Shown in pieces: positions 41,502-50,145 of a stretch of DNA of 64,000 nucleotides. The DNA lies in contig NZ_SLXS01000003.1 of the NCBI RefSeq assembly GCF_004340785.1, positions 219,689-283,688 of the forward strand, given 5' to 3'. The notes under the pieces were generated by a model that saw only the letters and a list, made by a program, of their open reading frames with translations, did not search any database and was not told where the DNA came from. The translations under genes were made by a program, and so were the position numbers. The DNA is from Tumebacillus sp. BK434 (GTDB lineage Bacteria; Bacillota; Bacilli; Tumebacillales; Tumebacillaceae). How positions within the stretch are numbered: the stretch's first letter is position 1; every line of letters begins with the position of its first letter.

Positions 41502-43055
41502 GTGGTTCAGCCGTTTCCGGTGCGGGAATCGAGCATTTTAAGCCTGTCAGAGCTGTTGTCGCGGCTGCTGGGCCTCTTGTTTTTGGCGCGTTTTGTGGCG
41601 AAGCTGGGGCTGCACGAAAGCGCGGAGTTTCGCATGCTGCTGCCCTTGATCGGCATCGCAGCCACGCTCGGCTCGATCGGGTTGCCGCAAGCGCTGACCC
41701 GGCTGTTTGCTTCGGCCGTGCTCGACGCCGGCCGCCCGGTGCCGCACTCGCTCTTGCGAGCGGCGCTCTGGGGCACGCTGTGCGCGGCCGGTTTTGCCTT
41801 GCTCACCATGCTGCTCCTGTCCCTGCTGGCCGTGCAGGACGGAATCTTCAAAAGCGAGTTCGCCCGACTCCTCGAAGCGGCGGTGCCACTCCTGCTCTTG
41901 ATGTGTGCGACCGGCAGCCTGCGCGGGATGCTGCTCGGGCTCGGCAGCACCTATGCGCCCGCTTGCGCCCAAGTCGTTGAAGTCGGTGTCCGGCTGGGGG
42001 CGCTGCTCCTGCTGCTGCCCGATGCAGCGGCAGCTCATCTGCCGGCCGCCGAGGTCGGGATCTTGACGCTGACGGCCGGAGAAGGACTGGCCGGGCTGTT
42101 TTTAGGCGCGGTGTTGTGGCGGGAAGTCGCCAAGCGGGGCGTGGTGCGGGATCGGGCTTCCGGCGCCCTGTTCAGCGTGCTGCGCATGTCGCTGGCGCCG
42201 ACCGGGCAGTCGCTGCTCGCAACGCTTGGCTATGCGCTGGAGCTGCCGTTGGCCCACGAGCTGCTGTCGCGGACACACGGCGCAGCGGCGGCGTCACAGC
42301 TGATCGCCGAATACGCGAGTATCGCCCTGCCGCTTCTCTGCGCGCCGATGGTGCTGACCGACGGGATCGCCACCGCTCACCTGCCCCTCGCCTCGGCCGA
42401 GCGGGCAGCGAGCGGCGGACAGGCGTTTGCTGTGCACCTGCGGCGCGTGCTCGGCGCGGTGATGATGGTCGCGCTGCCGGCGACAGGCATGGCGCTGGTG
42501 CTGGCCCCGACGCTGGCCGGCTGGTTCCATGCCCCCGAGGCGGCGCTGATGCTCCTGTTGCTGGCCCCGGCCGCTTTGCCCTTGTACCTGCAAGCCCCGC
42601 TGTCGGCGCTGCTGCAGGCGCAGGGCCGGAGCCGGGCGCTGCTCTACGCCGGGCTGCTCGGCGATCTGGTGCGGCTGGGGATGATCCTCGCTGCCTTCGG
42701 ACTGTGGCAGGCCGGACGCGCCGGCTTTGCGCTGGCGTTTGCAGCGTCTGCGCTCGTCCAGACCGGGTCGCTGCTCTGGATGCTCCGCCGCTATTCGACA
42801 CTCGTCATGCCGTGGCGCACCTTGTACCGCTCCGTCCAAGCCGCGCTGGCTGCCGTCGCCCTGCTTTTGGTCGCCTTGCATGCCCCGCTGCCCTACTCCT
42901 ACTCCTTCTCCGCCCAGCCCATCGCTTGGGGTGCCGGCGCGCTGCTGCTCGCCGGGTGGATCTTGCTATACGCCGAAGAGATCACGCCGCAGACTCTGTC
43001 CCGTCTTCCGCTGCTCGGAATCCTTTTCGATACCAGACGTAAAACACGCGGGTGA
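41502..43055 (+). CDS. MOP-superfamily flippase (MurJ/SpoVB-like)
   Basis: A 517-residue membrane protein with 12-14 helices and the polysaccharide-transport pattern of the SpoVB/MurJ group (SILSLSELLSRLLGLLFLAR at the start; GLPQALTRLFA, as in MATE/MOP proteins). These flip lipid-linked wall or polysaccharide precursors. Very rich in Leu and Ala. I prefer GTG 41502 with GGAGG 7 bases upstream over the ATG at 41454. Its 3' end overlaps the convergent CBO0543-like gene by 74 bases. Exact lipid substrate unknown. Confidence 0.8.
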   Translation: MVQPFPVRESSILSLSELLSRLLGLLFLARFVAKLGLHESAEFRMLLPLIGIAATLGSIGLPQALTRLFASAVLDAGRPVPHSLLRAALWGTLCAAGFALLTMLLLSLLAVQDGIFKSEFARLLEAAVPLLLLMCATGSLRGMLLGLGSTYAPACAQVVEVGVRLGALLLLLPDAAAAHLPAAEVGILTLTAGEGLAGLFLGAVLWREVAKRGVVRDRASGALFSVLRMSLAPTGQSLLATLGYALELPLAHELLSRTHGAAAASQLIAEYASIALPLLCAPMVLTDGIATAHLPLASAERAASGGQAFAVHLRRVLGAVMMVALPATGMALVLAPTLAGWFHAPEAALMLLLLAPAALPLYLQAPLSALLQAQGRSRALLYAGLLGDLVRLGMILAAFGLWQAGRAGFALAFAASALVQTGSLLWMLRRYSTLVMPWRTLYRSVQAALAAVALLLVALHAPLPYSYSFSAQPIAWGAGALLLAGWILLYAEEITPQTLSRLPLLGILFDTRRKTRG

Positions 43056-43479
43056 GCAGCAGCAGGGTCAGTGTGATCCCGAAGCGCAGAAAGAAGTTCG
43101 TATAGACCAGTTTCACCAGCTCCGTGTACCGGTCGAGCGCATAGATAAACAAGACGATCAGCAGTGTCCACAGCGCATGATAACCGACCCGCACCGGCCA
43201 GCCGCGCCGCTCCGGAACAAACAGGGCGTACAGTACGAACACGCCCGGATAAAAGATGTAGTGCAACGTAAAACTCGTTTTTGTCGCATACTGGAACTCC
43301 CGATACGGAAACTGCACCAGATCGAACTGCACATTCAACAGGTCGATCGTCCAGGTCAGCAATTGCGCGAACAGAAACACGATGTGCGCATCCGGAACTT
43401 TCGTGCGCGGCACCAACAGATACAGCACCAGCGGAATGCTCAGCCAAGCGAAGATCCAGATCCAGATTTCCAGCCGCAT
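42982..43479 (-). CDS. CBO0543-family membrane protein (copy 1)
   Basis: A 165-residue membrane protein with about five helices, resembling the Firmicute CBO0543 family (LTWTIDLLNVQFDLVQFPYR, then LHYIFYPGVFVLYAL). The function of this family is unknown; some members sit near spore genes. Start ATG 43479. It lies 5 bases downstream of a second CBO0543-like gene on the same strand, and a third lies at 45302-45847. It overlaps the end of the convergent flippase gene. Confidence 0.78.
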   Translation of the reverse strand: MRLEIWIWIFAWLSIPLVLYLLVPRTKVPDAHIVFLFAQLLTWTIDLLNVQFDLVQFPYREFQYATKTSFTLHYIFYPGVFVLYALFVPERRGWPVRVGYHALWTLLIVLFIYALDRYTELVKLVYTNFFLRFGITLTLLLLTRVFYVWYRKGFRAAEDGTESAA

Positions 43480-43484
43480 ACGGC

Positions 43485-43955
43485 TCACCTGCCTGCCAAA
43501 GATGTGCGAAACCAGAGAAAGTACAGCCGGCTGATGTAAAACGTGACCCAGACGGTGAGAAACGTCCAGTACCACTCCCATCCGTGATATTCGATCAGGT
43601 CGGTGTACACTTCCAGCACTTTTTCAAACGCGGTGATCCCCACGGTCGCGCCCGCATACCAGAAAAACCGCTTGAGCCGCGAGCCCTGCTCCGGAAAATG
43701 CAGATTGAACAGCACGACGAGCGCAGGATACACAAAATACTCAAAGTCTATGCTCGACCGCGTCACCTTCGGCAGCGAACGCACCGGGTACTCGATCAAC
43801 TTCCATTTCACCACCACCAGACCGAACAGCCACGTGATGGCCTGTGGAAACAAAAAAAGCAGCACCGCCTCGCGAAGTTTGCGCTTGGGGATCCCAACCA
43901 GCAAGGCGAAGACGGTGCCGACTAAAGAGCCGTACAAAATGAAGTGTTCCAACAA
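43485..43955 (-). CDS. CBO0543-family membrane protein (copy 2)
   Basis: A 156-residue membrane protein with about five helices and the CBO0543 pattern (VVVKWKLIEYPVRSLPKVTR, DFEYFVYPALVVLFNLHFPE). It begins at tandem TTG codons; the binding site is weak, so the exact start is uncertain. Clearly paralogous in layout to the gene at 42982-43479, with which it forms a two-gene operon. Confidence 0.78.
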   Translation of the reverse strand: MLEHFILYGSLVGTVFALLVGIPKRKLREAVLLFLFPQAITWLFGLVVVKWKLIEYPVRSLPKVTRSSIDFEYFVYPALVVLFNLHFPEQGSRLKRFFWYAGATVGITAFEKVLEVYTDLIEYHGWEWYWTFLTVWVTFYISRLYFLWFRTSLAGR

Positions 43956-44054
43956 GGCATCCTCTCTTCTTGTGCGGATGAAATCACCTTGTCTATGTTG
44001 CCCTTTTTTTACCGCAAATCATTCAGGCACGCCGCGGCCGTGAGCAACGCTCAA

Positions 44055-44090
44055 TAAAAAAAACACGGGAGGCAGGACCTCCCGTGTCTG
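44055..44090 (-). terminator. Terminator of the M42 peptidase gene
   Basis: ACACGGGAGG / CCTCCCGTGT with eight T on the minus strand, 20 bases past the stop codon. Confidence 0.92.
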
Positions 44091-44109
44091 ATTGGCAGAA
44101 ATGATGCCC

Positions 44110-45156
44110 CTACTTGACCAGATCGCTCTGCAGGTAGGCAACGATCAGTTTGACCGAGTTTTCGAAAGAGGATTTGTGCGTGCGCTCCATCGAGTGCGAC
44201 GCGTCGATGCCCGGGCCGATCAGACCGTGCTTCACGTCGACGCCTGCGCTCATCGCCGCCGAGGCGTCGGAGCCGTAGAACGGATAGATGTCGACCGCAT
44301 AGTTCAAGCCGTTCGCTTTCGCAAGCTCCACAAGGTGCTTGCGCATGCCGTAGTGGTACGGGCCGGAGGAGTCTTTGGCGCAGATCGAGACGCAGTATTC
44401 ATCGGTGGTCTGGCCGTCGCCGATCGCGCCCATGTCGATCGCCAGGAATTCAACCGTCTGCGGCGGGATGTTCGAGTTCGCGCCGTAGCCGATCTCCTCG
44501 TTGTTGGAGATCAGGAAGTGCGTGGTATACGGCAGTTGCTCGCCGCTTTCCAACACCGATTTCAACGCGCCGAACATGCAGGCGACCGACGCTTTGTCAT
44601 CGAGGTGGCGGGTTTTGATGAAACCGGTCTCCGTCACTTCGCAGCGCGGGTTGAAGGAGACGAAATCGCCGACTTCGATGCCCAGCTCGCGCACGTCGTC
44701 CGCGGTTTTCACGACCGCGTCGAGGCGGACTTCCATCGTGTCGGCGTTGCGCTCATGCGTGCGAGTGTCCTTGTGGACGTGGACGGACGCATGGGTCGAT
44801 TGGATCGTGCCGGTGATCAGCTTGCCGTCTGCCGTTTCGACGGTGCAGTATTCGCCTTCGATCGCGTTAAACGCAAAACCGCCGATCAGGGTCAGCTTGA
44901 GGCGTCCGTTGCCTTTGATCTCTTTGACCATCGCGCCCAGCGTGTCGACGTGAGCCGTCAGAACGCGGTGCACGTCGTTGTTTTTGCCCGGAACAGACAG
45001 GATCAGGCCGCCCTTGTTGTTGCGCTTGTTTTCCACACCGAGGCGCGCGCACTCCGCTTCAATGAATTGAATCACTTGCTCCGTATTGCCGGAGGGGCTC
45101 GGGATGTTGACCAAGCTGACCAAGAAATCCACTACGTATTGCAAATCAATTTTCAT
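44110..45156 (-). CDS. M42-family aminopeptidase (FrvX/YsdC type)
   Basis: A 348-residue cytoplasmic metallo-aminopeptidase. Metal and catalytic residues are visible: AHVDTLGAMV (His/Asp, about 66-75), HLDDKASV (Asp), NNEEIGYGAN (Glu-Glu), IDMGAIGD (Asp) and DASHSMERTH (last His ligand). M42 enzymes form tetrahedral complexes that trim peptides. Start ATG behind AAGGGGG. Bacillus paralogs YsdC, YtoP and YhfE are of this type; which one it corresponds to is unclear. Confidence 0.92.
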   Translation of the reverse strand: MKIDLQYVVDFLVSLVNIPSPSGNTEQVIQFIEAECARLGVENKRNNKGGLILSVPGKNNDVHRVLTAHVDTLGAMVKEIKGNGRLKLTLIGGFAFNAIEGEYCTVETADGKLITGTIQSTHASVHVHKDTRTHERNADTMEVRLDAVVKTADDVRELGIEVGDFVSFNPRCEVTETGFIKTRHLDDKASVACMFGALKSVLESGEQLPYTTHFLISNNEEIGYGANSNIPPQTVEFLAIDMGAIGDGQTTDEYCVSICAKDSSGPYHYGMRKHLVELAKANGLNYAVDIYPFYGSDASAAMSAGVDVKHGLIGPGIDASHSMERTHKSSFENSVKLIVAYLQSDLVK

Positions 45157-45301
45157 GAACTGTGGAACCCCCTTTACGTATCTGAATCTAGTATACAGAA
45201 ATTAGCAAGGGCGCGCTATGAGCGCCGGGAAAAATGGGAAGCCTAGCCATGTGAACCTGTTGCGCGCAGGTACCGCTACGCGATGAAGGGTTGTTGGGAA
45301 C

Positions 45302-45847
45302 ATGTGGTTTCAATATGCCGTCTTGGGCCTGCTCTTGCTGCTCTTTCTTGCGCTGCGAGCTTATCAAGTGCCCAAAGCCATCACGCTCTGGCTGCTGTTT
45401 AGCGCGTGCGCGGAGGCGTTCTGTCTGTTTCTCGTGCAAGGCGGCTGGTACAGCTATCCGATTCGCCCGCTGCCGGAGATCTTTCGAGATAACGTTTTGT
45501 TCAACTGGGTGCAGTACCCGCTCGTCGTGCTGATCATGCTGCGCTTCGTGCGCCCGACCTGGTTTCAGAATCTGATGCTTGGGATGACGGCGGCGATGTA
45601 CGCCTTGTTGCTCGAAATGCTTGCCAAAGATCATTTTGGATTGATCAAATACGAGACGTGGTCACCGCTGGCCTCCTATTTTACCTGGTGGGGCTCGCTG
45701 CTTTTCTCGCTGCTCGTGTACCGGTCGCTCAACCGCGTTCGATTTGCGCGCGGTGCCGAGCTGGGCGCGTTTGCCTTCCTGCGGCCGGGTTGGTTCCTGT
45801 TTCACCTGTCGATGCTCAGCGTCTTTTTTTACTTTTTGGCTCAGTAA
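45302..45847 (+). CDS. CBO0543-like membrane protein (copy 3)
   Basis: A 181-residue membrane protein with about five helices and the family-like segment FVQ... in the form LFLVQGGWYSYPIRPLPEIF then FNWVQYPLVVLIMLRFV. It is probably a third relative of the genes at 42982-43955, here on the opposite strand across the M42 peptidase gene. Start ATG; only a weak GGG binding site, so the start is moderately sure. Confidence 0.72.
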   Translation: MWFQYAVLGLLLLLFLALRAYQVPKAITLWLLFSACAEAFCLFLVQGGWYSYPIRPLPEIFRDNVLFNWVQYPLVVLIMLRFVRPTWFQNLMLGMTAAMYALLLEMLAKDHFGLIKYETWSPLASYFTWWGSLLFSLLVYRSLNRVRFARGAELGAFAFLRPGWFLFHLSMLSVFFYFLAQ

Positions 45848-45884
45848 AAAGCCTCTTTTCCGCCGAAGGAAAAGAGGCTTTTGC
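45846..45884. terminator. Bidirectional terminator
   Basis: AAAAAGCCTCTTTTCC / GGAAAAGAGGCTTTT between convergent genes. Confidence 0.92.
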
Positions 45885-45896
45885 GCGAGCTGTCTC

Positions 45897-47216
45897 TCAA
45901 CGAGCGCTGGTGTCGATCCATTCGATCTTCCACGGCGCGTTTTGACTTTCTTTGACCACGCCGACGAACAGCGCATTGATGCCGTCCGGCTGTTCGGTCT
46001 GCGTTTTGTATTTCACGTCGAGCGTCACTTGATACTGCTGCTCCCCGACCGGTTTGCGGCCCAGTCGGGAGCCTTTGTACGACTCGGCCGGCACCCAGAC
46101 GTCGGGCGCTTTCACCGCCTGCACGTCGATCACTTTGGCGAACGTCAGGTTCTGCGGGCTCAGTCCGCCGCGGCTCCACTCCTTAGCGATCAGCGTCTGC
46201 CCGGTCTCGTAGGTCCAGAACGTGCTCTGGTACGCTTTCGAATACAGGTTGTACGCGGTCGCATAGTTGCCGTTTTGGATCGCTTCGTAGTATTTCAAGA
46301 TCACCTGCTGCGGCGTCCAGTCTTTCATCTCGGCATCCGGGCCATCTGTGTAGGAGACCTGTCCCTCCTGCTGCAACCACTCATCCCAGGAAACGCCGGC
46401 CAAGTCGGCAAAATCGCGCCGTTGCAGCGATGCGGCCATCTCTCCGCCTTTTTCCAGCCAGGCGCCGACAACTTCGCCGTCTTTCTCCAGCACGATCGCT
46501 TCGGTGTTCATCTTCAGCCCGTCATCCCACATCTCTTTGAGCAGGATGGTGTGGGCGACGACCGTCTCGCCGAGGTAACGGGTCAGGTCGAGACCGATGT
46601 CTTTGGAGAACAGGTTGTGTTTTGCCCAGTACAGGCCTTGCGGATAGACACCCGGCGCGTCTTGGAACGAGTCTGGCAGCGTCACCGTCTGCTGGTGCAC
46701 CGCTTCGCCGGACGGGGTCCAGCTGTATTTGCTGAGCAGTTGGGTGATCTTCGGGCTGAGTGCATCGGCCATGTTGGACATCTTCAGCTCATCTTTTTTC
46801 AGTCCGCCACTCTCAAAAATGGAGGACTGATTCCCGTCTTCGCGCTCGGTGCTCATCTCCTTGTTGACAGGCGCTCCGCTTCCGCTGCTCTGCATGCTCG
46901 CGTCCCGACTCGGCTTGCTGATATAGCCCGGCACCTGCACGGCGACGAACAGCACGCAGGCGGCTGCGACGCCGGCGGTGGCATAGCGGGAGAAGCGGCG
47001 CCACCTGTGGGCGTTGACCGCTCGGGCGATCTCCGCTTGCGGCGGGAGCAGCGAGCGGCTCGGCATCGGGATCTCTTCGAGGTCGAGCGTCATGCCGATC
47101 CCCTGCACCAGATTCTGTTCCTTCTGGCAGGCCGAACAGGACAACACGTGTTCGATCATCTCCGGCGTGAGGTCTGCGCTCCAGATCGCCTCTTGGACTT
47201 CTTGGCATTGGATCAT
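45897..47216 (-). CDS. Membrane-anchored anti-sigma factor with large external domain
   Basis: A 439-residue protein encoded 26 bases after the ECF sigma gene. N-terminal ZAS-type zinc motif H-x3-C-x2-C (HVLSCSAC, about 23-30) binds the sigma factor; one membrane helix (about 80-98) follows. The large C-terminal ectodomain (about 150-439) includes PQGLYWAKHNLFS and a segment resembling DUF4829-type (NTF2-like) folds (QQVILKYYEAIQNGNYATAY). The ectodomain probably senses an envelope signal and releases the sigma factor. Family of the ectodomain is uncertain. Confidence 0.85.
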   Translation of the reverse strand: MIQCQEVQEAIWSADLTPEMIEHVLSCSACQKEQNLVQGIGMTLDLEEIPMPSRSLLPPQAEIARAVNAHRWRRFSRYATAGVAAACVLFVAVQVPGYISKPSRDASMQSSGSGAPVNKEMSTEREDGNQSSIFESGGLKKDELKMSNMADALSPKITQLLSKYSWTPSGEAVHQQTVTLPDSFQDAPGVYPQGLYWAKHNLFSKDIGLDLTRYLGETVVAHTILLKEMWDDGLKMNTEAIVLEKDGEVVGAWLEKGGEMAASLQRRDFADLAGVSWDEWLQQEGQVSYTDGPDAEMKDWTPQQVILKYYEAIQNGNYATAYNLYSKAYQSTFWTYETGQTLIAKEWSRGGLSPQNLTFAKVIDVQAVKAPDVWVPAESYKGSRLGRKPVGEQQYQVTLDVKYKTQTEQPDGINALFVGVVKESQNAPWKIEWIDTSAR

Positions 47217-47242
47217 CGTTCTTCACCTCCAGTCGTTTCGAT

Positions 47243-47740
47243 TTACAAATGTCCTCGGAGCCGGTCCCGCAAGCGGAACAGCCTGGTTTTGACAGTTGCT
47301 TCTTTCATTTCCAGCAAGGATGCGACTTCTTTTAACGGCAAGTCCTGCACGAAACGCAGGATGAAGATCTGGCGGTCGACGCCGGTCAGCTCGCCGAGCA
47401 TCTTCTGAATCAGCATTTTCATGTTGACCTGGCTCTCGAATCCCTCGCTGGTCGAAGCGGTTTCGGACAGCTCGACCATCGTGACGTTTTTCTTCTTCCG
47501 CACGGCGTCACGCTGCGTATTGAGGATGATCCGGTACACCCAGCTCTGGATCGCACAATCGCCCCGGTAGGTGTGGAGATTACGGCAGACTTTCATCAGC
47601 GAGTCCTGCGCCAAATCCTCGGCGTCATGCTGATGTCCGGTCAGGTGATAGCAAACCCGGTAGACAAACGGTTCCAATTCCTTCAAAAATTCGGTCATCG
47701 CGCCTGCGTCCTGCAGCGCGCGCTGAATCTGCAATTCCAA
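47243..47740 (-). CDS. ECF-subfamily RNA polymerase sigma factor
   Basis: A 165-residue sigma-70 family protein with only regions 2 and 4. Region 2 (about 22-85; DAEDLAQDSLMKV for core binding and SWVYRIILNTQRD for -10 recognition). Region 4 (about 110-160; LPLKEVASLLEMKEATVKTR helix-turn-helix). Its cognate anti-sigma is the next gene. A TTG start behind GGGGAGGTG. Upstream is a promoter of the alternative-sigma type that it probably recognises itself (autoregulation). Confidence 0.92.
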   Translation of the reverse strand: MELQIQRALQDAGAMTEFLKELEPFVYRVCYHLTGHQHDAEDLAQDSLMKVCRNLHTYRGDCAIQSWVYRIILNTQRDAVRKKKNVTMVELSETASTSEGFESQVNMKMLIQKMLGELTGVDRQIFILRFVQDLPLKEVASLLEMKEATVKTRLFRLRDRLRGHL

Positions 47741-47779
47741 AACAAGGCCACCTCCCCAAGCAGGGCATTTCTATTCAAT

Positions 47780-47807
47780 AAGACGCAGGCAGAGCGAAAA
47801 AGGATTC
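47780..47807 (-). promoter_or_regulatory. Predicted ECF-type promoter of the sigma/anti-sigma operon
   Basis: On the minus strand TGAATCCTTTTTCG (-35 core GAATCC at 47802-47807), 16 bases, then CGTCTT (-10, 47780-47785). It resembles the TGAAAC-N16-CGTCTA pattern of B. subtilis ECF sigma factors and lies 40 bases before the start codon. Confidence 0.75.
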
Positions 47808-47814
47808 ATACAAA

Positions 47815-47845
47815 TAAAAACCACCCGCCATCAGGCAGGTGGTGA
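47815..47845 (-). terminator. Terminator of the amphi-Trp gene
   Basis: CCACC.GC / GC.GGTGG stem with a TTTTTAT tail on the minus strand, overlapping the end of the gene at 47831. Confidence 0.75.
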
Positions 47846-48232
47846 AGGAACTGCAGGCTGCTGCTCCCGGCTGCGGATGTCCGGCTGGTCATCGGTGCCG
47901 GGGAGGTCGAGTGGAGGCGGCGGGACGTCATGGTCTGAGTCGGGGAGGTCCTCTTGATCAACGTCTGCGGGACGCTTGCTTTTGTCGCCGTCGATCTTGA
48001 ACTGATCGCCCAGCTCTTCGTCCCAGGACAAGGTCAGCGTGTAGTCGTGCGCAAGGCCCTCTTTCTTGTAGTCTTGGCGCACTTGTACTTGGTTGGCGAT
48101 CATGACCCGCAGACCGTCGAAGCTGAAGCTGTGCTGTTCTTCGATCTGGTCGGCAAGGCGTCTCAGCAGGTCTGCCGCGCCTTGTGCTGTCATGATGTCA
48201 CGACGCTTGATTTTGATTTCCGTGCCACTCAT
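47831..48232 (-). CDS. Amphi-Trp domain protein with acidic tail
   Basis: A 133-residue protein. The first 75 residues match the amphi-Trp domain (IKRRDIMTAQGAADLLRRLA helix then beta strands ending in DYTLTLSWDEE). The C-terminal 55 residues are acidic and Pro-rich, probably disordered. Amphi-Trp domains are amphipathic domains with no firm function. Start ATG behind GGAGG. It lies 34 bases after pepA on the same strand and may be cotranscribed. Confidence 0.78.
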   Translation of the reverse strand: MSGTEIKIKRRDIMTAQGAADLLRRLADQIEEQHSFSFDGLRVMIANQVQVRQDYKKEGLAHDYTLTLSWDEELGDQFKIDGDKSKRPADVDQEDLPDSDHDVPPPPLDLPGTDDQPDIRSREQQPAVPSPPA

Positions 48233-48266
48233 CGTACATCCCTCCGCAAGTGTGTCATGGTGATCT

Positions 48267-49724
48267 TTACTTCGCCAGACGCTCCGCCACTTTGATCAGC
48301 GAGCGGGTCGAGAAGCCGGTCGCTTCTTCGACGATGTAGCCGTTCGTCTTCTTCGCTTTCGAAACGTTGGCCATGTCGATGTGCACAAACGGCACCCCGT
48401 CTGCAAACGCCGCCAGGAACACGCCGCCGGCGATCGATGCCGCATTGCGGTAGGAGTAGTTGATATAGTCGGCGATCGAGCTTTCGATCAGCTTCTGGTA
48501 CTCCGGATAGTTCGGCAGCGGGAACAGGCGCTCGCCCGCTTCTGCGCCGGCCTGCTTCACTTCTTCTACCCAAGCATCGTCGTTGCCATACAGGGAAGCT
48601 GCTTCGTTGCCGAGCACGACGGTCACCGCACCGGTCAGCGTCGCCGTATCGACGATCTTCGTCGCGCCCAGATGCTTGACGTAGGCGATGCCGTCGGCCA
48701 GTACCAGGCGGCCTTCGCAGTCGGTGTCGATCATCTCAACCGTCTTGCCGTTAAACGCCACCGCCACATCGCCCGGCTTGAACGCGCTGCCGGACACCAT
48801 GTTCTCCGCCAGCACGAGGATGCCGATCGCGTTCAGCTTCAGCCCGCGCTGTGCGATCGCGCGCATCGCGCCGAGCACGCACGCCGCGCCGCCCATGTCG
48901 GTCTTCATGTCGCCCATGCCGTTCTCCGGCTTGAGGATGTAGCCGCCGGTGTCAAAGGTCACGCCTTTGCCGACCAGACCGAGCACTTCCTGCGACTCCG
49001 GTGCGCCGCTATAGCGCAGCACGACGAGGCGCGGCGGGATCTCCGAGCCTTTGCCGACCGACCAGAGCAGGTTCATGCCGAGCTCCTGCAGCTTCACTTC
49101 GTCCAGCACTTCGACTTCGAGACCTGCCGCGGTGCCCAGTTCGACCGACTTGTCGGCGAAGATCACCGGGTCGAGCAGGTTGGCCGGCATGTTGGTCAGG
49201 TCGCGCGCCAGGTTGACCGCCTCTGCGTCGATCCTTGCTGCTTCCACCTCCGCCTGCACATCGCCCGGCGTGACGATCGCAAGCGTTGTGAAGCGCTTGT
49301 CTGCTTCCGGCTCCGATTTGTGGTTGTGATACGCATAGCGGCCCATCAGGAAGCCTTCGGTGACCGCTGCCGCATATTCGGCAGGCGTCGCTGCCGCCAC
49401 ATGGTCGCCGAGCACGCTGCGGGATGCCGTGCCGGCTGCCTTGCGCACAACTTCTGCGTTCAAGTCATCCTTCTTGCCAAGTCCGACCAGATAGAGGTGT
49501 TTCGCCGCGATGCGGCCGTTCGAGCGGACGTGCACGACCGAATTGGCTTTGCCTGTCGCTTCCTCTTCTGCAAACAAGGCGGTCAGCTCGCCGCCCAGCG
49601 CTTGATCAAGCGCAGTCATGCCTTCCGAGATCTCCTTTCGTTCGTGGTAAAACAGAACCAAAGAATCGGCGCTGACCGTCGACAGCTTGGAATACTGGTC
49701 TTCTTTATGTACAAAAACGTTCAC
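48267..49724 (-). CDS. pepA: Leucyl aminopeptidase (M17)
   Basis: A 485-residue metallo-exopeptidase. M17 signature IDTDCEGRLVLADG (standard NTDAEGRL) near residue 345, catalytic Lys region GKGVTFDTGGYILK (about 262-275) and metal-site Asp/Glu residues are present. It removes N-terminal amino acids in the cytoplasm; some members also bind DNA. I prefer GTG 49724, which has GGGGGAC at good spacing; the ATG 49745 has none. The NTDA to DTDC change at the motif is minor and seen in related proteins. Confidence 0.9.
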   Translation of the reverse strand: MNVFVHKEDQYSKLSTVSADSLVLFYHERKEISEGMTALDQALGGELTALFAEEEATGKANSVVHVRSNGRIAAKHLYLVGLGKKDDLNAEVVRKAAGTASRSVLGDHVAAATPAEYAAAVTEGFLMGRYAYHNHKSEPEADKRFTTLAIVTPGDVQAEVEAARIDAEAVNLARDLTNMPANLLDPVIFADKSVELGTAAGLEVEVLDEVKLQELGMNLLWSVGKGSEIPPRLVVLRYSGAPESQEVLGLVGKGVTFDTGGYILKPENGMGDMKTDMGGAACVLGAMRAIAQRGLKLNAIGILVLAENMVSGSAFKPGDVAVAFNGKTVEMIDTDCEGRLVLADGIAYVKHLGATKIVDTATLTGAVTVVLGNEAASLYGNDDAWVEEVKQAGAEAGERLFPLPNYPEYQKLIESSIADYINYSYRNAASIAGGVFLAAFADGVPFVHIDMANVSKAKKTNGYIVEEATGFSTRSLIKVAERLAK

Positions 49725-49859
49725 TTTTACGTCCCCCTTGCCCATTTTCCTAACCTTGGAGTATGCTCAATCTAAGTATAACAAAAAGAGAGCCAAAAGG
49801 CTCCCAGAGAGTGTTTATATTGTAATTCTAGTCATACACTTAGAGTGGAGGTGACAGCA

Positions 49860-50144
49860 GTGAACAAGCAGGAAGAGCAACAGCAGGAACAGGAACAGAA
49901 ACGGGAGCAGAACGTAAAACACGGTGAAAAAAATGAAGCATGGCGCGCATTTGGACTGGTCTCAGCCATCGGGCTCGACTTGGCCATCTGCACGATCGGC
50001 GGCACGGTGCTCGGCAATTGGCTGGACGGATGGCTCGGCACATCGCCCTGGCTGCTTTTGCTTGGCATTATGCTTGGTCTCACCGCCGGAATCTACGGGA
50101 TCACGAAGCTGATCGCCGTGTTTCAACCCGAACAGAAAGAGTGA
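49860..50144 (+). CDS. AtpZ/AtpI-family protein
   Basis: A 94-residue protein with a Gln/Glu-rich N-terminus (about 1-28) and two membrane helices (about 33-53 and 60-82) showing the AtpZ pattern GTVLGNWLDGWLGTSPWLLL. AtpZ/AtpI proteins help assemble the F-type ATP synthase c-ring or import Mg/Ca. Normally they lie in the atp operon; no ATP synthase gene is in this window. GTG start at 49860 with TGGAGGTG upstream. It ends 1 base before the convergent gene. Confidence 0.8.
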   Translation: MNKQEEQQQEQEQKREQNVKHGEKNEAWRAFGLVSAIGLDLAICTIGGTVLGNWLDGWLGTSPWLLLLGIMLGLTAGIYGITKLIAVFQPEQKE

Positions 50145-50145
50145 A

